Numbered from the stretch's first letter, positions 1-12,745 are shown. The stretch: DNA of 64,000 nt from Humulus lupulus (GCF_963169125.1 NC_084794.1:86535018-86599017), one strand, 5' to 3'. Made by a program: numbers and translations. The notes: generated by a model not told the origin, from the sequence alone.

Positions 1-849
1 AGGGAGAGATCCAATAGACATTTCTCTTAAAGGATCATCCTTTACAAGCCTATTTATTCTGTCTAGACCAATATGGCCCAATCTCAAGTGCCACAGATAT
101 GTATCACTATCAGAATCAGTCTTTTGTCGTTTAATAGATCTAGGATTAGCTGTTTTAAATAATTCAGAATTATTAACAAATTTCTCTTGAGCTTGCAGTT
201 TATAAAGCCCATCAATAGATTTTTCATAACATATCTTAAAACCATATCTTGAAATAACAATCGAATTATTATTAAAATATATTTTAAAATTTTGTTCATG
301 CAACATAGAAATAGAAATTAAGTTTCTAGAAAATCCAGGAATATAATAAACGTTTTCTAAAACAAGAAATTTATTATTCTCAAATTCCAAACGGGCTATT
401 CCAACTGCTGGTACAGAGACAATCTGACCACTGCCTACCCTCATAGTCACCTCTCCATCAGCAAGCTTCCTCGTTGAGCTAAGAATCGGAAGAGAAAAGA
501 AGACATGGTTAGTGGCTCCTGAATCTACTATCCATGATGAGGAATTATCTTCCACTAAACAAGCTTCTAACACAAGTAAATCAAATTTACCTGTCTTTTT
601 CTCTTTGAGGTCAGCGAGATACTTTGGACAGTTTCTCTTCCAGTGACCATTTTCTCCACAATGAAAGCAAGTCCCTTTTGGGGTCTTCTTTTTGGAGGTT
701 TTAGTGTTCTTGTTCTCTTTGCTTTTCGATGACTTTTTAGGCTTCTCACATATTAATACAATGTTCAAATTTGATTTCCATTTCATGCAGTTTTCACCAG
801 TCAACTTTTCATTAGCAAGTAAAGAAGATACATGATTTGAGCTAGACAT
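1..849 (-). CDS. Copia-1 gag-protease-integrase ORF, partial, gag core deleted
   Basis: This is the start of a Ty1/copia polyprotein on the minus strand, open from an ATG at 849 to the left edge (283 codons, no stop). A short gag N-terminus is followed by a basic Lys/Ser-rich stretch. Next come a CCHC zinc knuckle (CFHCGENGHWKRNC, residues 61-74), the aspartic protease site (WIVDSGATNHV, D109) and the GAG-pre-integrase motif (HLRLGHIG, about residue 254). Copia gag normally has some 200 residues between its N-terminal motif and the knuckle. Here only about 60 remain, so the gag core has been lost in frame while the rest stays open. I chose the ATG at 849 because the MSSS..LLANEKLTGEN start is typical of this gag type. 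Integrase and reverse transcriptase lie beyond the window. Confidence 0.9.
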   Translation of the reverse strand, partial: MSSSNHVSSLLANEKLTGENCMKWKSNLNIVLICEKPKKSSKSKENKNTKTSKKKTPKGTCFHCGENGHWKRNCPKYLADLKEKKTGKFDLLVLEACLVEDNSSSWIVDSGATNHVFFSLPILSSTRKLADGEVTMRVGSGQIVSVPAVGIARLEFENNKFLVLENVYYIPGFSRNLISISMLHEQNFKIYFNNNSIVISRYGFKICYEKSIDGLYKLQAQEKFVNNSELFKTANPRSIKRQKTDSDSDTYLWHLRLGHIGLDRINRLVKDDPLREMSIGSLP

Positions 850-3800
850 AATTGCTGAAAATAAATAAATAAACAAAATGAATTTATGCATATAATAAAT
901 ATCAGTTATTTTCGGAATAGTAAACATGATGCATGAATGCAACAAAAAATACATAAAAAATAATTACTAATTCCACGATTAATTAATTTGAACCTTAATG
1001 GACCAACCTTAGGGTAGGTCAGACTAATTCCAAATTAATATTGAGACAAGTTCTCAAATTTATAAGTTAAAACTTAAATCAATATTTCTCTTTTGACTTA
1101 TAAACAACCGCTTGTTTGGTCAAGAATACACTAGTCCGCTCGAAAGCCTAATGTACCTTGTGAGTGTAACCCATTATTTTAGATCAATGACTTAACTCAA
1201 GAGTGTGCCTTAGGGTCAGTCAAACTTGAAATACATCATTAAATCCTATTCTTGAAAAAGAAGTTTGCCTTGAGAATAACACAGTCGGAAGCCTTCCTTA
1301 GGGGGACACAAGCAATGGTGTCGCGAGGCCCTCTCCATGTTACCTCGGTGCTAACTAATAATGGAGACCATGGGACTTATTGTCATAACTCCCTCTCCCA
1401 CTCACTATTTTAGAACATGTGTTTTCTCAAATCATCCTATTATGTTTAATTGGTTGTAAAAATAAAGTGATCTATTTTTACCAAATGATATTCTAATAAT
1501 TACTAATCAAATTAAGCAAAATTAAAATTATAGAACTATGCCCTAATTAGTTCAATTTTATTTTGCTATAATTACTAAGAATATCATTTATAATTTAATA
1601 AAACAATTTTATTAAATACTAGAAATTAAACATCTTTTAAAATCAATTTCCGCTCTTGAACTTGTTAAAAACTAGATTTATTATTATATGGACCAGTATA
1701 TAATCACATAGGACAATCTTAATGCGTGTTTCTACTCATATGAGATGCATGCACAATTTTAAATACCGTGTGGGTTATATGTATGGCATGTCAAAAAATG
1801 CATGATAAAGTATTAAACAATTTAATCACATTCAAACATTTAAATAAATAAATACTTGCCAAAAATAAATGCGGGCCGGGTATCTTGGGTATTTCTAGAA
1901 AAAATTACAACACTTGCAAAAATATACACAAAAATGTAAGAAACTAAATAAGACCTAAATAGATCTCTATCTATAACTTTGGGCCTTGACAAGTAGTCTT
2001 GATCCATTAAGCCACTTATCCATTTAATTTTGAATTAAAATAACTTTTAATTATCTTAAACAAATTTTAAGAATAATTAACTTGGGTTTGATGCCCGATA
2101 AGTTATTAGGCCCAGATTTTGAATTTGAGCTCATACAATTAATTCAAAATAAAACAATTTTAATTATGGGTTAACTTAATTAAGCCCATAATTTAAATGG
2201 ACAATTTTTTGATGCAAGCCCTATGGTTTAAAACCCTAGGGGCGGCTGCATATGGTCGCTCGACATGGGGCATGTTTAAACTACCTTTAAATATGCAGAT
2301 TCATTAATATACATACATTAATCATAAGCAAGTTAAGCCTATCAAGTGTCCTTGCTTTCTTTTCGTATTTAGAACGATCTTCGTATCCAAGTCGCTCCCA
2401 CGTACTCACACAAAGATCTTCCAAAGCATTCTCTACACCTCAAGAAGTGTGTGGGCACTTAGAGAATGAATGATAGTTTAGTTGTTATTCTACTTGATGT
2501 ACTCAACACATGAGAACAAGAGAATAGGCCTGAGAATTGGTTCTTTATTTTTCAGGGAGAGAAAACTATCGTTCTATTTTTCACAGAGCGAATATACTGA
2601 GCTGTCTCACTTATCTGAATATTTTTCTGATTAGTCATACTTAAAAGAAAATATTCAAATTTTAAAAAATAAATCTGTAACCATTTTACAATTTACTTTT
2701 TAATTAATTAATTATTATATTAATGAAAGAAATCCAAAAACCAATTTTTGAATTATCCATTAATTAATTAAATAAAAATGAAAATCATATCCTTGAAAAT
2801 TTCCCTACACGCCACTCACAGTCCACCACTCACAGTCCATGGACTATGTGCGCACGTGTAGCCTCCCTAATTTTAGAGATGTTGGTTTTTCAATTTTTAT
2901 TTAATTATCTATTCAAACTTCTTTGTCAGATAAGATCTAACAACCTAATAACTAATTCAAATTTAAATTAATTATCTTTTTAATTAATTATCAAATATAA
3001 TTAAATATTTGAATAAATATTAATCTTTTAAGTTCAAATTCAATTTGAACTTATCAGATTATTATCTCCCACTCAAATAAAGATATTTAATTAATTCTAC
3101 CAATTAATTAAATCCAATTTTTTTGAAAATAAATATTTAATTTATTATAATTTCGAAAATTATAATTAATTAATTATTTAATTAAATTTCGAAATTAATT
3201 TAATTATTTAATATAATTTCGAAAATTATACAATAATTAAATATTAATTAATTTTATTAACTACAACTAATTTGTAAGTAATTAATTAATTACTATTATC
3301 ATATAATTGCATATTTGGCATGAATAACAAATTTCTTCTTAAATATGTCTTTAAACTATTTTTCCCTTCATATCAACTCTTACCTTGAATAGTGTTGATA
3401 GAGCCGCTATGGGGACCTATGGACCTATAATTCCAAGCTCCAATAAATTTGAGAATATTAATTAAACTCTTTAATTAAATAATCTTAATTTATTAATCTC
3501 ATGATTATTCCACTATAAATATAAGATTGCACTCTTGTAATTATAGACATTTCATTTACTGAGTACTTTATAATCATAAATCGTCCATTGATATAATCAT
3601 TGCATACAACTTGACCCTCTAATAATGGTTCATAATTAATCGGGAATAAAATTACCGTTTTAACCTTTTAATTATCTCTTGTTTCCTTAAGTACCATTGA
3701 CTTTACAAGTGAAGGTTAATTCATAACTAAATTATGAATTTGATCTCAATAAGCTTTCAGTCCCAAAAGTCAACCCTTAATAGAACCATCATTCAATCTC

Positions 3801-4414
3801 TTGCGAGAAGGCATAGATTCCATATTTGTATATTATGTCCCCAGCCATCTACATTAATGAGTTCCCAAAATAAAAGTTTATAGCCTGATCATTCTGACAG
3901 ACCCTAACAAGTGAATCAAAGAACTCATATAACATAAATAGGAGTTCATAGTAACTTCAGGATTAAGATCTATTTGTATATGATCATCAATTGATATATT
4001 TAATTAATACTTCGGAACGGTATTTAACTAAGTATTAATAAACATATCTGGTCCAGTTCTATATATTCTCTAATATATAAAGCACCCCCACTAAAGTGTC
4101 TTACCACACTAGTGATCCGGATCTAGATCACATGTATTCATAATACTAGTGGACCGTACTTGTAGTAATTAATCTAAAGATTCCATAACTTTATTTTACT
4201 GCGAACTATTCAAGTTCATTTATCTCAAACACAATCCTCCCGTACCAATACGTGTTTGAGATCACATATATGAACTTAGGAATTTTCCTGATATTTACAT
4301 AATATTATCACAGAATAATATAGTCCATAAAATATATGCATAACAAATTCAATTTATTTATTTATTTCATAAAACAATGTCTACTACATATGCTTTTAGG
4401 GCACATTTCCAACA
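850..4414 (-). mobile_element. Copia-1 5' LTR and leader (reverse)
   Basis: This is the 5' end of Copia-1, read from 4414 leftward. The LTR begins TGTTGGAAATGTGCCC on the minus strand at 4414, and 3,565 bp separate this from the gag start. The same distance is 3,624 bp in Copia-4, which has a related layout, so the two belong to one lineage with a long LTR plus a long leader. The LTR/leader boundary is not clear: I saw no TGGTATCAGAGC primer-binding site. A GGCCTCGCGAC...GTCCCCCTAAGGAAGG stretch (minus, about 1290-1345) has a counterpart in the Copia-4 leader at about 51040-51080. The element sits in the gypsy LTR that resumes at 4415. The predicted 5-bp target duplication is GGTCT (4415-4419), and its partner is off the left edge. 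Confidence 0.75.
4211..4277. repeat. Long hairpin in Copia-1 U3
   Basis: Two inverted arms, TATCTCAAACAC at about 4221-4232 and GTGTTTGAGAT at about 4252-4262, flank a 19-nt loop. An outer pair (AAGTTCA and TGAACTT) extends the fold. It lies about 140 bp inside the LTR start, so it is in U3. It may be a protein-binding dyad or an RNA fold near the 3' end of the transcript. The function is unknown. Confidence 0.6.
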
Positions 4415-6437
4415 GGTCTTATATTATAAATTAGCAGTTTTGTCATAACGGGGGTCTTTTATTGGGATATGGAGTTATGAGAATGTTATTTGATGATAAA
4501 TTGGGAGTTATTGAGATCAGGAGGAAATTCTGGGAGTTTTGACTATAGTGTCCTCGGGGGTGTTTTTGGGACCCCGAGCATTAGGTTTTATTTGAGGTTA
4601 CTTAAGCTTGAAGTAGCTTGTCAGATAGAACCGTACGTTAGAAAACCTCTATTTCTATTCCCGTTAGTACGTTTTACCGTTCGAAGCATTTTCGGAGAAA
4701 TCTCGAGTTCTAGGAGTCAGAATCAAGCGAGGGTGGAGGCATAGCGATCCTAGGAAAGATTAGAAGCTTCTTGACCGAAGGATTTGATGAGAAATAACCC
4801 AATCAAAGGTAATCTAAGTTTTAAGTTTTGAGTTTTTAGAGTTTCTAAGCTTAGAATTGGCTTTTGTGAATCGTTGAGTTTTTGGTTCGTTTGAGCCTTG
4901 GGATTTGATGGTTTTGGATCATTGGGAAGCTTGGGAACTTTGATTTGATTATTTGGAAGTGTTTAGGTATGTTTTTGGAGGGTTTAGGATGAAGGAGAAC
5001 GAGTTTGGGGTTGGTTCTGGGTTAAGGGTCGCGGCCCTGTTCTTGGGCGCTGCGACCCTAGCTCGAAGAAGCAGGTGGAGCAAGTTTGGCCTTGCTGGGC
5101 ACCGCGGCCCTTGCTCCTGGGGTGGCTGGGGGTCGTGACCCAAGGTGTTAAGGCCGCAGCCCTTGGACAGGTTTGAGGCCGTTTGAGTGTTTTGGCCCCG
5201 GGAACTTGGTTTTGGGCCTCGGGATTGTTCCTACTACCCGGATTAGTGGGGATTGTTGTCCTGGAGGCTAGATCTTGGTTTGGGAACCCTTGTTTATCAT
5301 TTTATTGATGGTTTCCCATATTTGGTTATGACTAGGTGACCGCTAAAGGACCAAAAGTCAGATCGTTCTCAAGGGTCGTTCTTTTATTCATTCTCGCTCG
5401 AATCAGAGGTAAGAAAATTGCACCCTGTGTATATGACATCCATGACTGTTATTGAGGCATGTTGGTTGATAAATGTGGACATTTATTGCATATTAAATGC
5501 TAGAGGATGTTGTTTACTTGTGTATGGTACTGATTAGTCAGGGACGGCACTGGTCGCGTATTACTGACCTAAGATTCAGAAATGGCATAAGCGTCCTGAA
5601 CGCAGGGCCGAATGAAGATTAGATCTAATCAATATCAGCATTGAATGGCTCTAAAGTATTAATGTTGGACCGGCCCTAAGGTCGATGAAACTTATAAGCG
5701 CTTGGCTAGTCTAAGACTAGTTACTCAGAGCCAGGGCCAAAGGCCTAGGTGACTGCTTGTCACATGGCTAGGGAACAGAGTTCCATAGTTATGACTCTAG
5801 AGTCATGAGGAAGGTTATGTTGGTGACTAGTCATCATGCACCTATCTTGTTTAAGCTAGTGAAAGGTTCGTTTATCTGTTAAGCCCCGGTGACCTTATCG
5901 TCACATGGCTGAAGGGAGGTGTACCCACCTTAGTGACTTTTGCAACTGTCACTTACCTGTTTTGGATTGAAAGTCCTGAATGATTATTATGATCATTGTT
6001 GATATTATATCGTGCTATATTGTGTTTTCTTGCTGGGCCTTGGCTCATGGGTGTTATGTGGTGCAGGTAAAGGGAAAGAAAAGCTCACCTAGCCTTGAGT
6101 GGAGAGATTAGGTGGTGATGTGTACATATGCGGCCGCTTGACATGGCCAAGGAGTTCTCAGAGGAACTAGGGGGTTTACCCTATTTTTTCCGCTTAGGTC
6201 GGCGGGTTTGTAAATTTGAAACAGTAGTGACCATTTTGAGTTGTAAATAACTTGTAAATGTTTTTATGGGCCCATGAACAGTTTTATGTATTTAATAAAG
6301 CATATCCTTTCCTTTTTATTGGTTTTCCACCTTAGCATGTTAATAACACTTAGAAGCACGTTTTTAACCAAAGGACTCGGGTAGCAAGTCAAATTTTCAG
6401 TTCACCGTAACTGTTCTTGGGTAACCAGGGCATTACA
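4415..6437 (+). mobile_element. Family-L gypsy LTR, 5' part cut off by Copia-1
   Basis: This is a forward copy of the long LTR that also occurs in reverse at 7285-11846 and 52833-63562. The match covers the run from the ATAACGGGG region through the GC-rich block (about 5025-5160), the TGCTGGGCCTTGGCTCA motif (about 6033) and the terminal GGGCATTACA. The U5 end is at 6437. The U3 end is missing because Copia-1 inserted at 4414/4415, and the rest of the LTR should lie past the left edge. No primer-binding site follows 6437. Minisatellite sequence starts directly instead, so this is best read as a solo LTR in the array. Confidence 0.75.
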
Positions 6438-7284
6438 TTCCTTCTCCTGGGTTCCTAAAGGTCCTCTCGCCTGTAGGACCTCTCGCCCGAAGGACCTCTC
6501 GCCTGGAGGACCTCTTGCCCAGAGGACCTCTTGCCCAGAGAACCTCTCTCCTAGAGAACCTCTTGGCCGAAGGACCTCTTGGCCCCGGAGAACCTCTCGC
6601 CCGAAGGACCTCTTGTCCAGAGGATCTCTCACCCGGAGGACCTCTCGCTCTTGCCTGGAGGAAATCTCCCTCGGAGAACCTCTTGGCCCCGGAGGACCTC
6701 TCGCGCGGAGGACCTCTTGACCGGAGGGCCTCTTGCCTGGAAGTCCCCAGCCCCAAAGGACTTCTCGCTTGGAAGACCTCTTGCCAGAGGACCTCTCACC
6801 TGGAGGACCTATCGCTTGGAGGACTTCTCGAATGGAGGACCTCTCACCGGAGGACCTCTCGCTCGGAGAACCTCTCGGCCCTAGAGGACCTCTCACCCAA
6901 AGGACCTCTCACCCAGAGAACCTCTCGGCCCTAGAGGATCTCTCGCCCAAAGGACCTCTCGCTCTCGCCTGGAAGACCTTTCGCCCGGAGGACCTCTCGC
7001 CTAGAGGACCTCGGCTCCGGAGGACCTCTCACCCAGAGGACCTTTCGCCCGGAGTATCTCTCGCTTTCGCCTGGAGGACCTCAGCCCCAGAGGACCTCTC
7101 GTCTAGACCTCTCACATGGATGACCTCTTGCCTGGAGGACCTCTCAGCCCCAGAGTACCTCTCGCCCGGAGAACCTCTCGCCGAAGGACCTCTGGCTTGG
7201 AGGACCACCTCAGGCTTGAAGGAAAATCTCAAGCTTGGAGGATCACCTCAGGCTTGGAGGACAACCTCAGGCTTGGAGGACTAC
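6438..7284. repeat. Minisatellite array, 16-bp unit, part 1
   Basis: Roughly fifty degenerate head-to-tail copies of a 16-bp unit close to GGACCTCTCGCCCGGA. Three units make 48 nt and rarely contain a stop, so several frames stay open for 60-200 codons on both strands and give Gly/Pro/Arg/Ser-rich repeats. These are not genes. The unit becomes longer and looser (GGAGGACCACCTCAGGCTT) towards 7284. The array resumes at 11847 after the solo LTR inserted in it. Confidence 0.85.
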
Positions 7285-10200
7285 TGTCATGCCCAAACTT
7301 CCCCGGGACACGCGACAGTGATCGATGAACCGGAAATTTGACTCATTGCTTGAGTCCTTTGGTTAAAAACGTGCTTCTAGTGTCATTATTAGGTTAAGGA
7401 GAAAAATCAATAAAAAGGAAATGATATATTTTATTAAAAACTGTTCATGGGCCCACCAGAACATTTACAAGTTATTTACATCTCAAAATGCCCATTACTA
7501 TTCAAAATTTACAACCCGCCGACCTAAGCGGCAAAATTAGGGTAAACCCCCTAGTTCCTCTGAGAACTTCTTGGCCGTAGTGGTCAAGCGGCCGCATATG
7601 TACACAGCGTCGCCTCAGCTCTCCACTTAAGGCTGGGTGAGCTTTTCTTTCCCTTTACCTGCACCACATAGCACCCATGAGCCAAAGCCCAGCAAGAAAA
7701 CACATATTGTAAGTAAACAATATCATATGATGTAATTACATCACACAGAGCTTACAGCTCTAAGCTGATGAGTGACTGTTGGGTAAGTCTCTAGTCATCA
7801 GATGAACAGGTGACTAATGAGTCACACCTTGAACAGGTGACTGATGAGCCACACACTTTGGACAGGTGACTGATGAGCTACACACTTTGGACAAGCGACT
7901 GATGAGTCACACTCCGGTTAGGTGACTAATGAGCCACGCTCTGGAGGTCCCATACCCTCCTAGCCATGTGACCTGTGGGTCACCTTAGCCTTTTCCGGCT
8001 TTGGCTCTAGATTTCTAGCCTTGGGCAAAACAAGGGCGTATTAATATTCATCGAACTTGAGGTCAGTCCGGCATTAATGCTCATGTGAGTCATTCAATGC
8101 AGATGTCGATTAGATCTAATCTTTGTTGGCTTGCATTAGGCATGCAAAAACCATCCTTGACTTATGAGTCAATGCCCTGACTAATGAGTCAGTACCATTC
8201 ACAAGTAAGCAATGCTACCAAGCATATATCATAGGTCAAATATATAAACATGGGCATTCATCATGCTTACTTAACAGTTGCTAGCATAATAATGATCATG
8301 CACAAACACAGAGACTCAAGCTCTGAACAGTTTCATAGTGAGTATTCATGGCATGCCTTAATGATATCTTTCTACAAATGAGCAGGTGTAGAGTCCAAGA
8401 ACTTTACTTAGCTAGTTAGATAGTAGTAGTAATAGTAATAACTAGTAGTAGTTGTAGTATGTTTATGACTGTGGATTTTGGTTCAAGCCGGGACTTAGTT
8501 GGAAACTCCTAGCAATAGTTATGGATTTTATAAGTTTAACCTATAGTTTAAGAATATTACTTATAACATAAGGTTTGATTAATATTTCTAGTTATTAATA
8601 TGATAATTATTATAACCTAAGGTTTAGATAGAGCTAATAAGAATATGACACTTGTCATGAGCATGGTTATTCCTAAGGTTTAGATAGAGCCAATAGGATT
8701 ATGTCACTTGTCATATGCATGGTTATTAAGGAATTATTATTTTAATGATAAAATAAGGGAAATATAAGACTTGTCTTCACCAGAATATGTTAGGAGCATG
8801 ACATTTATCACAATTTTATTTATTTGTGTTATTTAGATAATTAAATAGATTTTTCGTAACTTTAGGGTACTGTAACTTCTGACCTATTTTTGACCCAGTT
8901 ATGTTATGAATTTTGAAAAATAGTATTTCTAGAACGTTGTAGATAATTTAATTACCTTTCTAACAGTATAAAGAGAGTCTAAATCAGAATCCTATAGCTC
9001 CAGATATGTTTATTTTACTGTAGAGGAGTTTAGAGTTACGAGATTTAGGGAGTTAGAAGTTAGGATTCTATTTGTTTTTATTATTTTTGTTTTAAAAATC
9101 AAGCTTTGAATCCTTAAATCTCTCTGAACAATTTGACCAATTCCTAAGCCTTTGGCTGAAGGATATTCAAATATTTTCAATTAAATTTATTATTTTTATT
9201 CAAAGCCAAAAAGAAGATTTTTATTCCTAGAACTCTATAAATAGGACTTAGCACCAAGCATTTTCATTCATTCTTCAAGCATTGATCAGAGCCTTCCAAG
9301 TGCTAGTGAGACTATAGAGTGATAAACACTTGGGTTGGGGTTATAATTTGAATCATTATAAGCTTAATAAATACTTGGGAAGTAAGGTTCATAGTGTGTA
9401 TTTTGGTTTCGAGGTGTAGTTCGATCATAGCAATTTCAAAGGTATTCCTATTCTTAGTTCCTTTCAGTATTGTTTCATTAGTTTTATAGTCCTAACTCAG
9501 TCTTATCTATTCTTGGTTAGGTATCTAAGTTCTTTGAACTTGAGGTTTCTTGTCGGTAAGAATATTCTCGGTGGTTTTTAGTTCATTCATCGATTTCTTT
9601 TAGAATACTCACCTCTATATTATGGTTTTTAGCAGTGTTCCAAAATCCCGACTTTGTTCTCATCATCCCGGTATATTGGTAAGGAAAATAGGATAGGATA
9701 TTATGTGTTATGCCATATGTTATCTTATGATTTATGTGTTATGTTAACTTATGATTTATGAGTTATGTATGTTTGTAGACTTGGGCATATGACCTGTACA
9801 CTAACAAGCCCCAATAAATCTATGGGCATATGACTTGCTTAGCTAGCAAGCCCCACAAATCTAATAGGCATATGACTTGTTTAGTTATGGGACCCCAAGT
9901 AATAATGGCCATTATAGTAGGTGTGGCATATGTTTATGATATGTTTTATTATATGTTACGTTATGAATTTTATGTTTATGAATTATGTGTTAGATTTTCC
10001 TTGCTGGGCATTAGGCTCACTCCTTTATGTTTATATGTGCAGGAAAATAGCTTTGGTGGCGGGAAAGGTTCTTGGTAGCTTAGGGATGTGTATTGAGGCG
10101 GGATGGAATCGATGGACCGAGCGTTCGATTCGAGGATGAAGTTTCTTTACTTATGGTTTTATGTGTATTTTTCCGCACTTTATTATGTAATCCCTTTTAA

Positions 10201-11846
10201 TTACAATTATGTTATGTTTTGATTTTAAAACAATGGGATCTCATATCCTACTTTAAATTTTAAGTAAGTTTAACATTTATTTTTACAAGCTTTTAATAAA
10301 GTTATGATCATTTCACTTGTAAGTTTTATTAAGGATTAGTGTCTATGGATAGTTTTCGTTAATGGTCCAAAGTTTAGAGTAGTTGGGTCATTACAGCAGG
10401 CTTTCAAAGCATTCAATATGCTATCCATGTCCACATTTAACCATCCAACACGCATCAAAAAGTATAACCATGCATGTCTCATTTGGGGGTGCAGTTTCTT
10501 ACATTGTTTTCTTACCTCAGATTCGAGCTAAAATGAGTAAGAGAATGACCCTTGAGAACGATCTGACTTTAAGTCCTTTAGTGGTCACCTAATCATAACC
10601 AAATAAGGAATACCATTAATAAAGTAAATCAATGAATGGTTCACAATCTAAACCACACTCCCGGGATCAATCCCTCACTCTCGGGACTCTCAAACTACTC
10701 AAAAGGGGCAAAGGAACCAACCCCCGAGCCTTAGAAACCATCCCGAGCCCTAAAAATAACTTTCCCTGAAACTGACCTAGCGCCTAGGCGCTGCCCACCA
10801 GCGCTGGGGCGCTGCCTCAGAAACAAAGAGGGTTGCTCTCAGCCCTGCATAGCGCTGGGGCGCCAGCTTCAGACCAGTAGCTACACAGATTTTCCCTCCT
10901 TGCGATTCCCCTTGAAACCAACTTTCCAAACCAATCCCAAACCTTACCAAAACATCCAATTCAACCCCTAAACTTCACCTACATCATCCCCTCATCAAAA
11001 CCCAATCAATCTTACACAAAAACTCCCATTGATTCCAACTATCCACATCAAAATCAAGAGCTGCAACTAACAACCAAAATAGAGCATACATGGAAACTAC
11101 TGGCTAAAGACTTACCTCAAGTTCAGGTTGTGGTGCTCTTCAATGGTGGATCACTCTCCCAAACTCCCAAGGCCTACTTTCCAAGCTTAAATCCTCAACA
11201 AAATCACCACAAATCACAAAGGAGATGGAGGAAGGAGAAGGTACAGGTAGCTTCACTAACTTGCTCTGTTTTCTCTTCAATTTTATAGCTGAACTCAATT
11301 TATATCTATCCTAGGGGTAAAAAGACCATTATACCCCTAGGTCAATTAAAGATTTCTAAAGGCTCCCAAGGGAAAATTTGACCTTTCCAACCTATCTCGT
11401 TAATCATAATTAACGCTCTCCAATTCTCGCTATTCTCGATAATCCCAAACACCAATAATTCATATCCCGTTACCCTTTTACTCCCGGCAACGTTCTAATC
11501 ATTAAAACATCCAGAGACTCACCCCGAGCCTCGAACTTAATCCCGTTATGACTAAACCGCTGCTTAATATTCAAAGATCATCTCATGCCAAATAGCTCGA
11601 ACAGATCCACATTATAATGTGGCATCAACAATATATCACCGACATGCATACAAATATACAATTACGCCCTCAACGGGCCAAATTGCCAAAACAATTCAAT
11701 TAACAAATGTGGACCCACATGCATGAATATAACATTATATTATGATATAATTCACATAATTATCTAATAGCATAATTAAACAAGTATGGCCCTCCAGGCC
11801 TACTAATCTTCCCATTAAACCACATCGGAGAATTCGGGGCATTACA
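7285..11846 (-). mobile_element. Family-L solo LTR (reverse) with nested family-S solo LTR
   Basis: On the plus strand the LTR runs from TGTCATGCCC (7285) to GGGGCATTACA (11846). The 5-bp target duplication is ACTAC at 7280-7284 and 11847-11851, a perfect match. There is no internal coding sequence or primer-binding site, so this is a solo LTR left by LTR-LTR recombination. Without the nested LTR at 8387-10395 and one TSD copy it is about 2.55 kb. It includes a GC-rich block with GCGC palindromes (about 10778-10875) and the inverted CTGGGC..TGAGCC motif near 7670-7700. Confidence 0.85.
8387..10395 (+). mobile_element. Family-S solo LTR inside family-L LTR
   Basis: A 2,009-bp LTR starting TGTAGAGTCCAAG and ending GGGTCATTACA, with a perfect GCAGG duplication (8382-8386 and 10396-10400). 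Its ends match the 3' LTR of Gypsy-6. A TATA box (CTCTATAAATAGG, about 9233-9245) marks the promoter. The TTGCTGGGCATTAGGCTCA motif is at about 10000. Unlike the other two full-length family-S LTRs in the window, it has no GGCGATATATCGCC block. It is probably an older or different subfamily. Confidence 0.88.
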
Positions 11847-12745
11847 ACTACCTCGGGCCTGGAGGTCCTTAGCTTGGAGGACCTCGAACAGCTCGGCCCT
11901 GGAGAACCTCAGAACCTTTGAGCATTCCTCTTGCTCGATTCCTTGAGATCCTCAAAACCTTGAGCATTCTTCTTACTTGGTTCCTAGAGGTCCTTGGAAC
12001 CTGGAGCATTCATCTTGCTCGGTTCTTAGAGAACCTCGAAACCTGGAGCATTCATTTGGCTTGGTTCCTAGAGGTCCTCAGAACCTGGAGCATTCTTCTT
12101 GCTTGGTTCATAGAGGTCCTTAGAACCTTGAGCATTCATTTTACTTGGTTCCTAGAGGTCCTCAGAACCTTTGAGCATTCATCTTGCTCGATTCCTAAAG
12201 AACCTAGGAACCTGGAGCATTCATCTTGCTCGGTTCCTAGAGAACCTTGAAACCTTTGAGCATTCATCTTGCTCGGTTCCTTAAGGCCTTCGGAACCTTG
12301 AGAATTCTTCTTGATTAGTTCCTAGAGGTGCTCGGAATCTTTGAGCATTCATCTTGTTCGATTCCTGGAGAACCTTGGAACCTGGAACATCCATCTTACT
12401 TGGTTCCTAGAGGTCCTTGGAACCTTTGAGCATTCATCTTGCTCGGTTCTTGGAGAACCTCGGAACCTGGAGCATTCATCTTGCTCGGTTCCTAGAGAAC
12501 CTCGGAACCTTTGAGCATTCATCTTGCTCGGTTCCTTAAGGTCCTCGGAACCTTGAGCATTCTTCTTTTTTGGTTCTTAGAGGCCCTCGGAACTTGGAGC
12601 ATTCATCTTGCTTGGTTCCTTGAGGTCCTCGGAACCTAAAGCATTCTTCTTGCTTGGTTCCTAGAGGTCCTCAGAACCTTGAGCATTCTTCTAGGAACCA
12701 CGTAAGAAGAATTTGTCTCCTTGAGTCACTTGGATATTCAAGCAT
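11847..12745. repeat. Minisatellite array, 42-43-bp unit, part 2
   Basis: The first about 70 bp continue the 16-bp type. From about 11918 the array becomes about eighteen copies of a 42-43-bp unit, close to GAGCATTCATCTTGCTCGG followed by TTCCTAGAGGTCCTCGGAACC. Each unit holds the inverted pair GGTTCC/GGAACC, so each copy can fold. An apparent 110-residue ORF here is a 14-residue repeat and not a protein gene. The array fades at about 12700-12745, where Gypsy-1 pol sequence begins. Confidence 0.85.

Noticed and set aside
6402..7341. Several overlapping ORFs of 60-200 codons on both strands, Gly/Pro/Arg/Ser-rich
   Set aside because: They are translations of a 16-bp minisatellite in different frames. 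They share one repeat, lack domains and are open on both strands for the same reason.
11918..12250. A 110-residue ORF with a 14-residue repeat
   Set aside because: It is the 42-bp minisatellite read in one frame, with no start context or known domain.
6438..12745. A CRISPR array
   Set aside because: Units are contiguous and degenerate with no unique spacers, and the DNA is eukaryotic.
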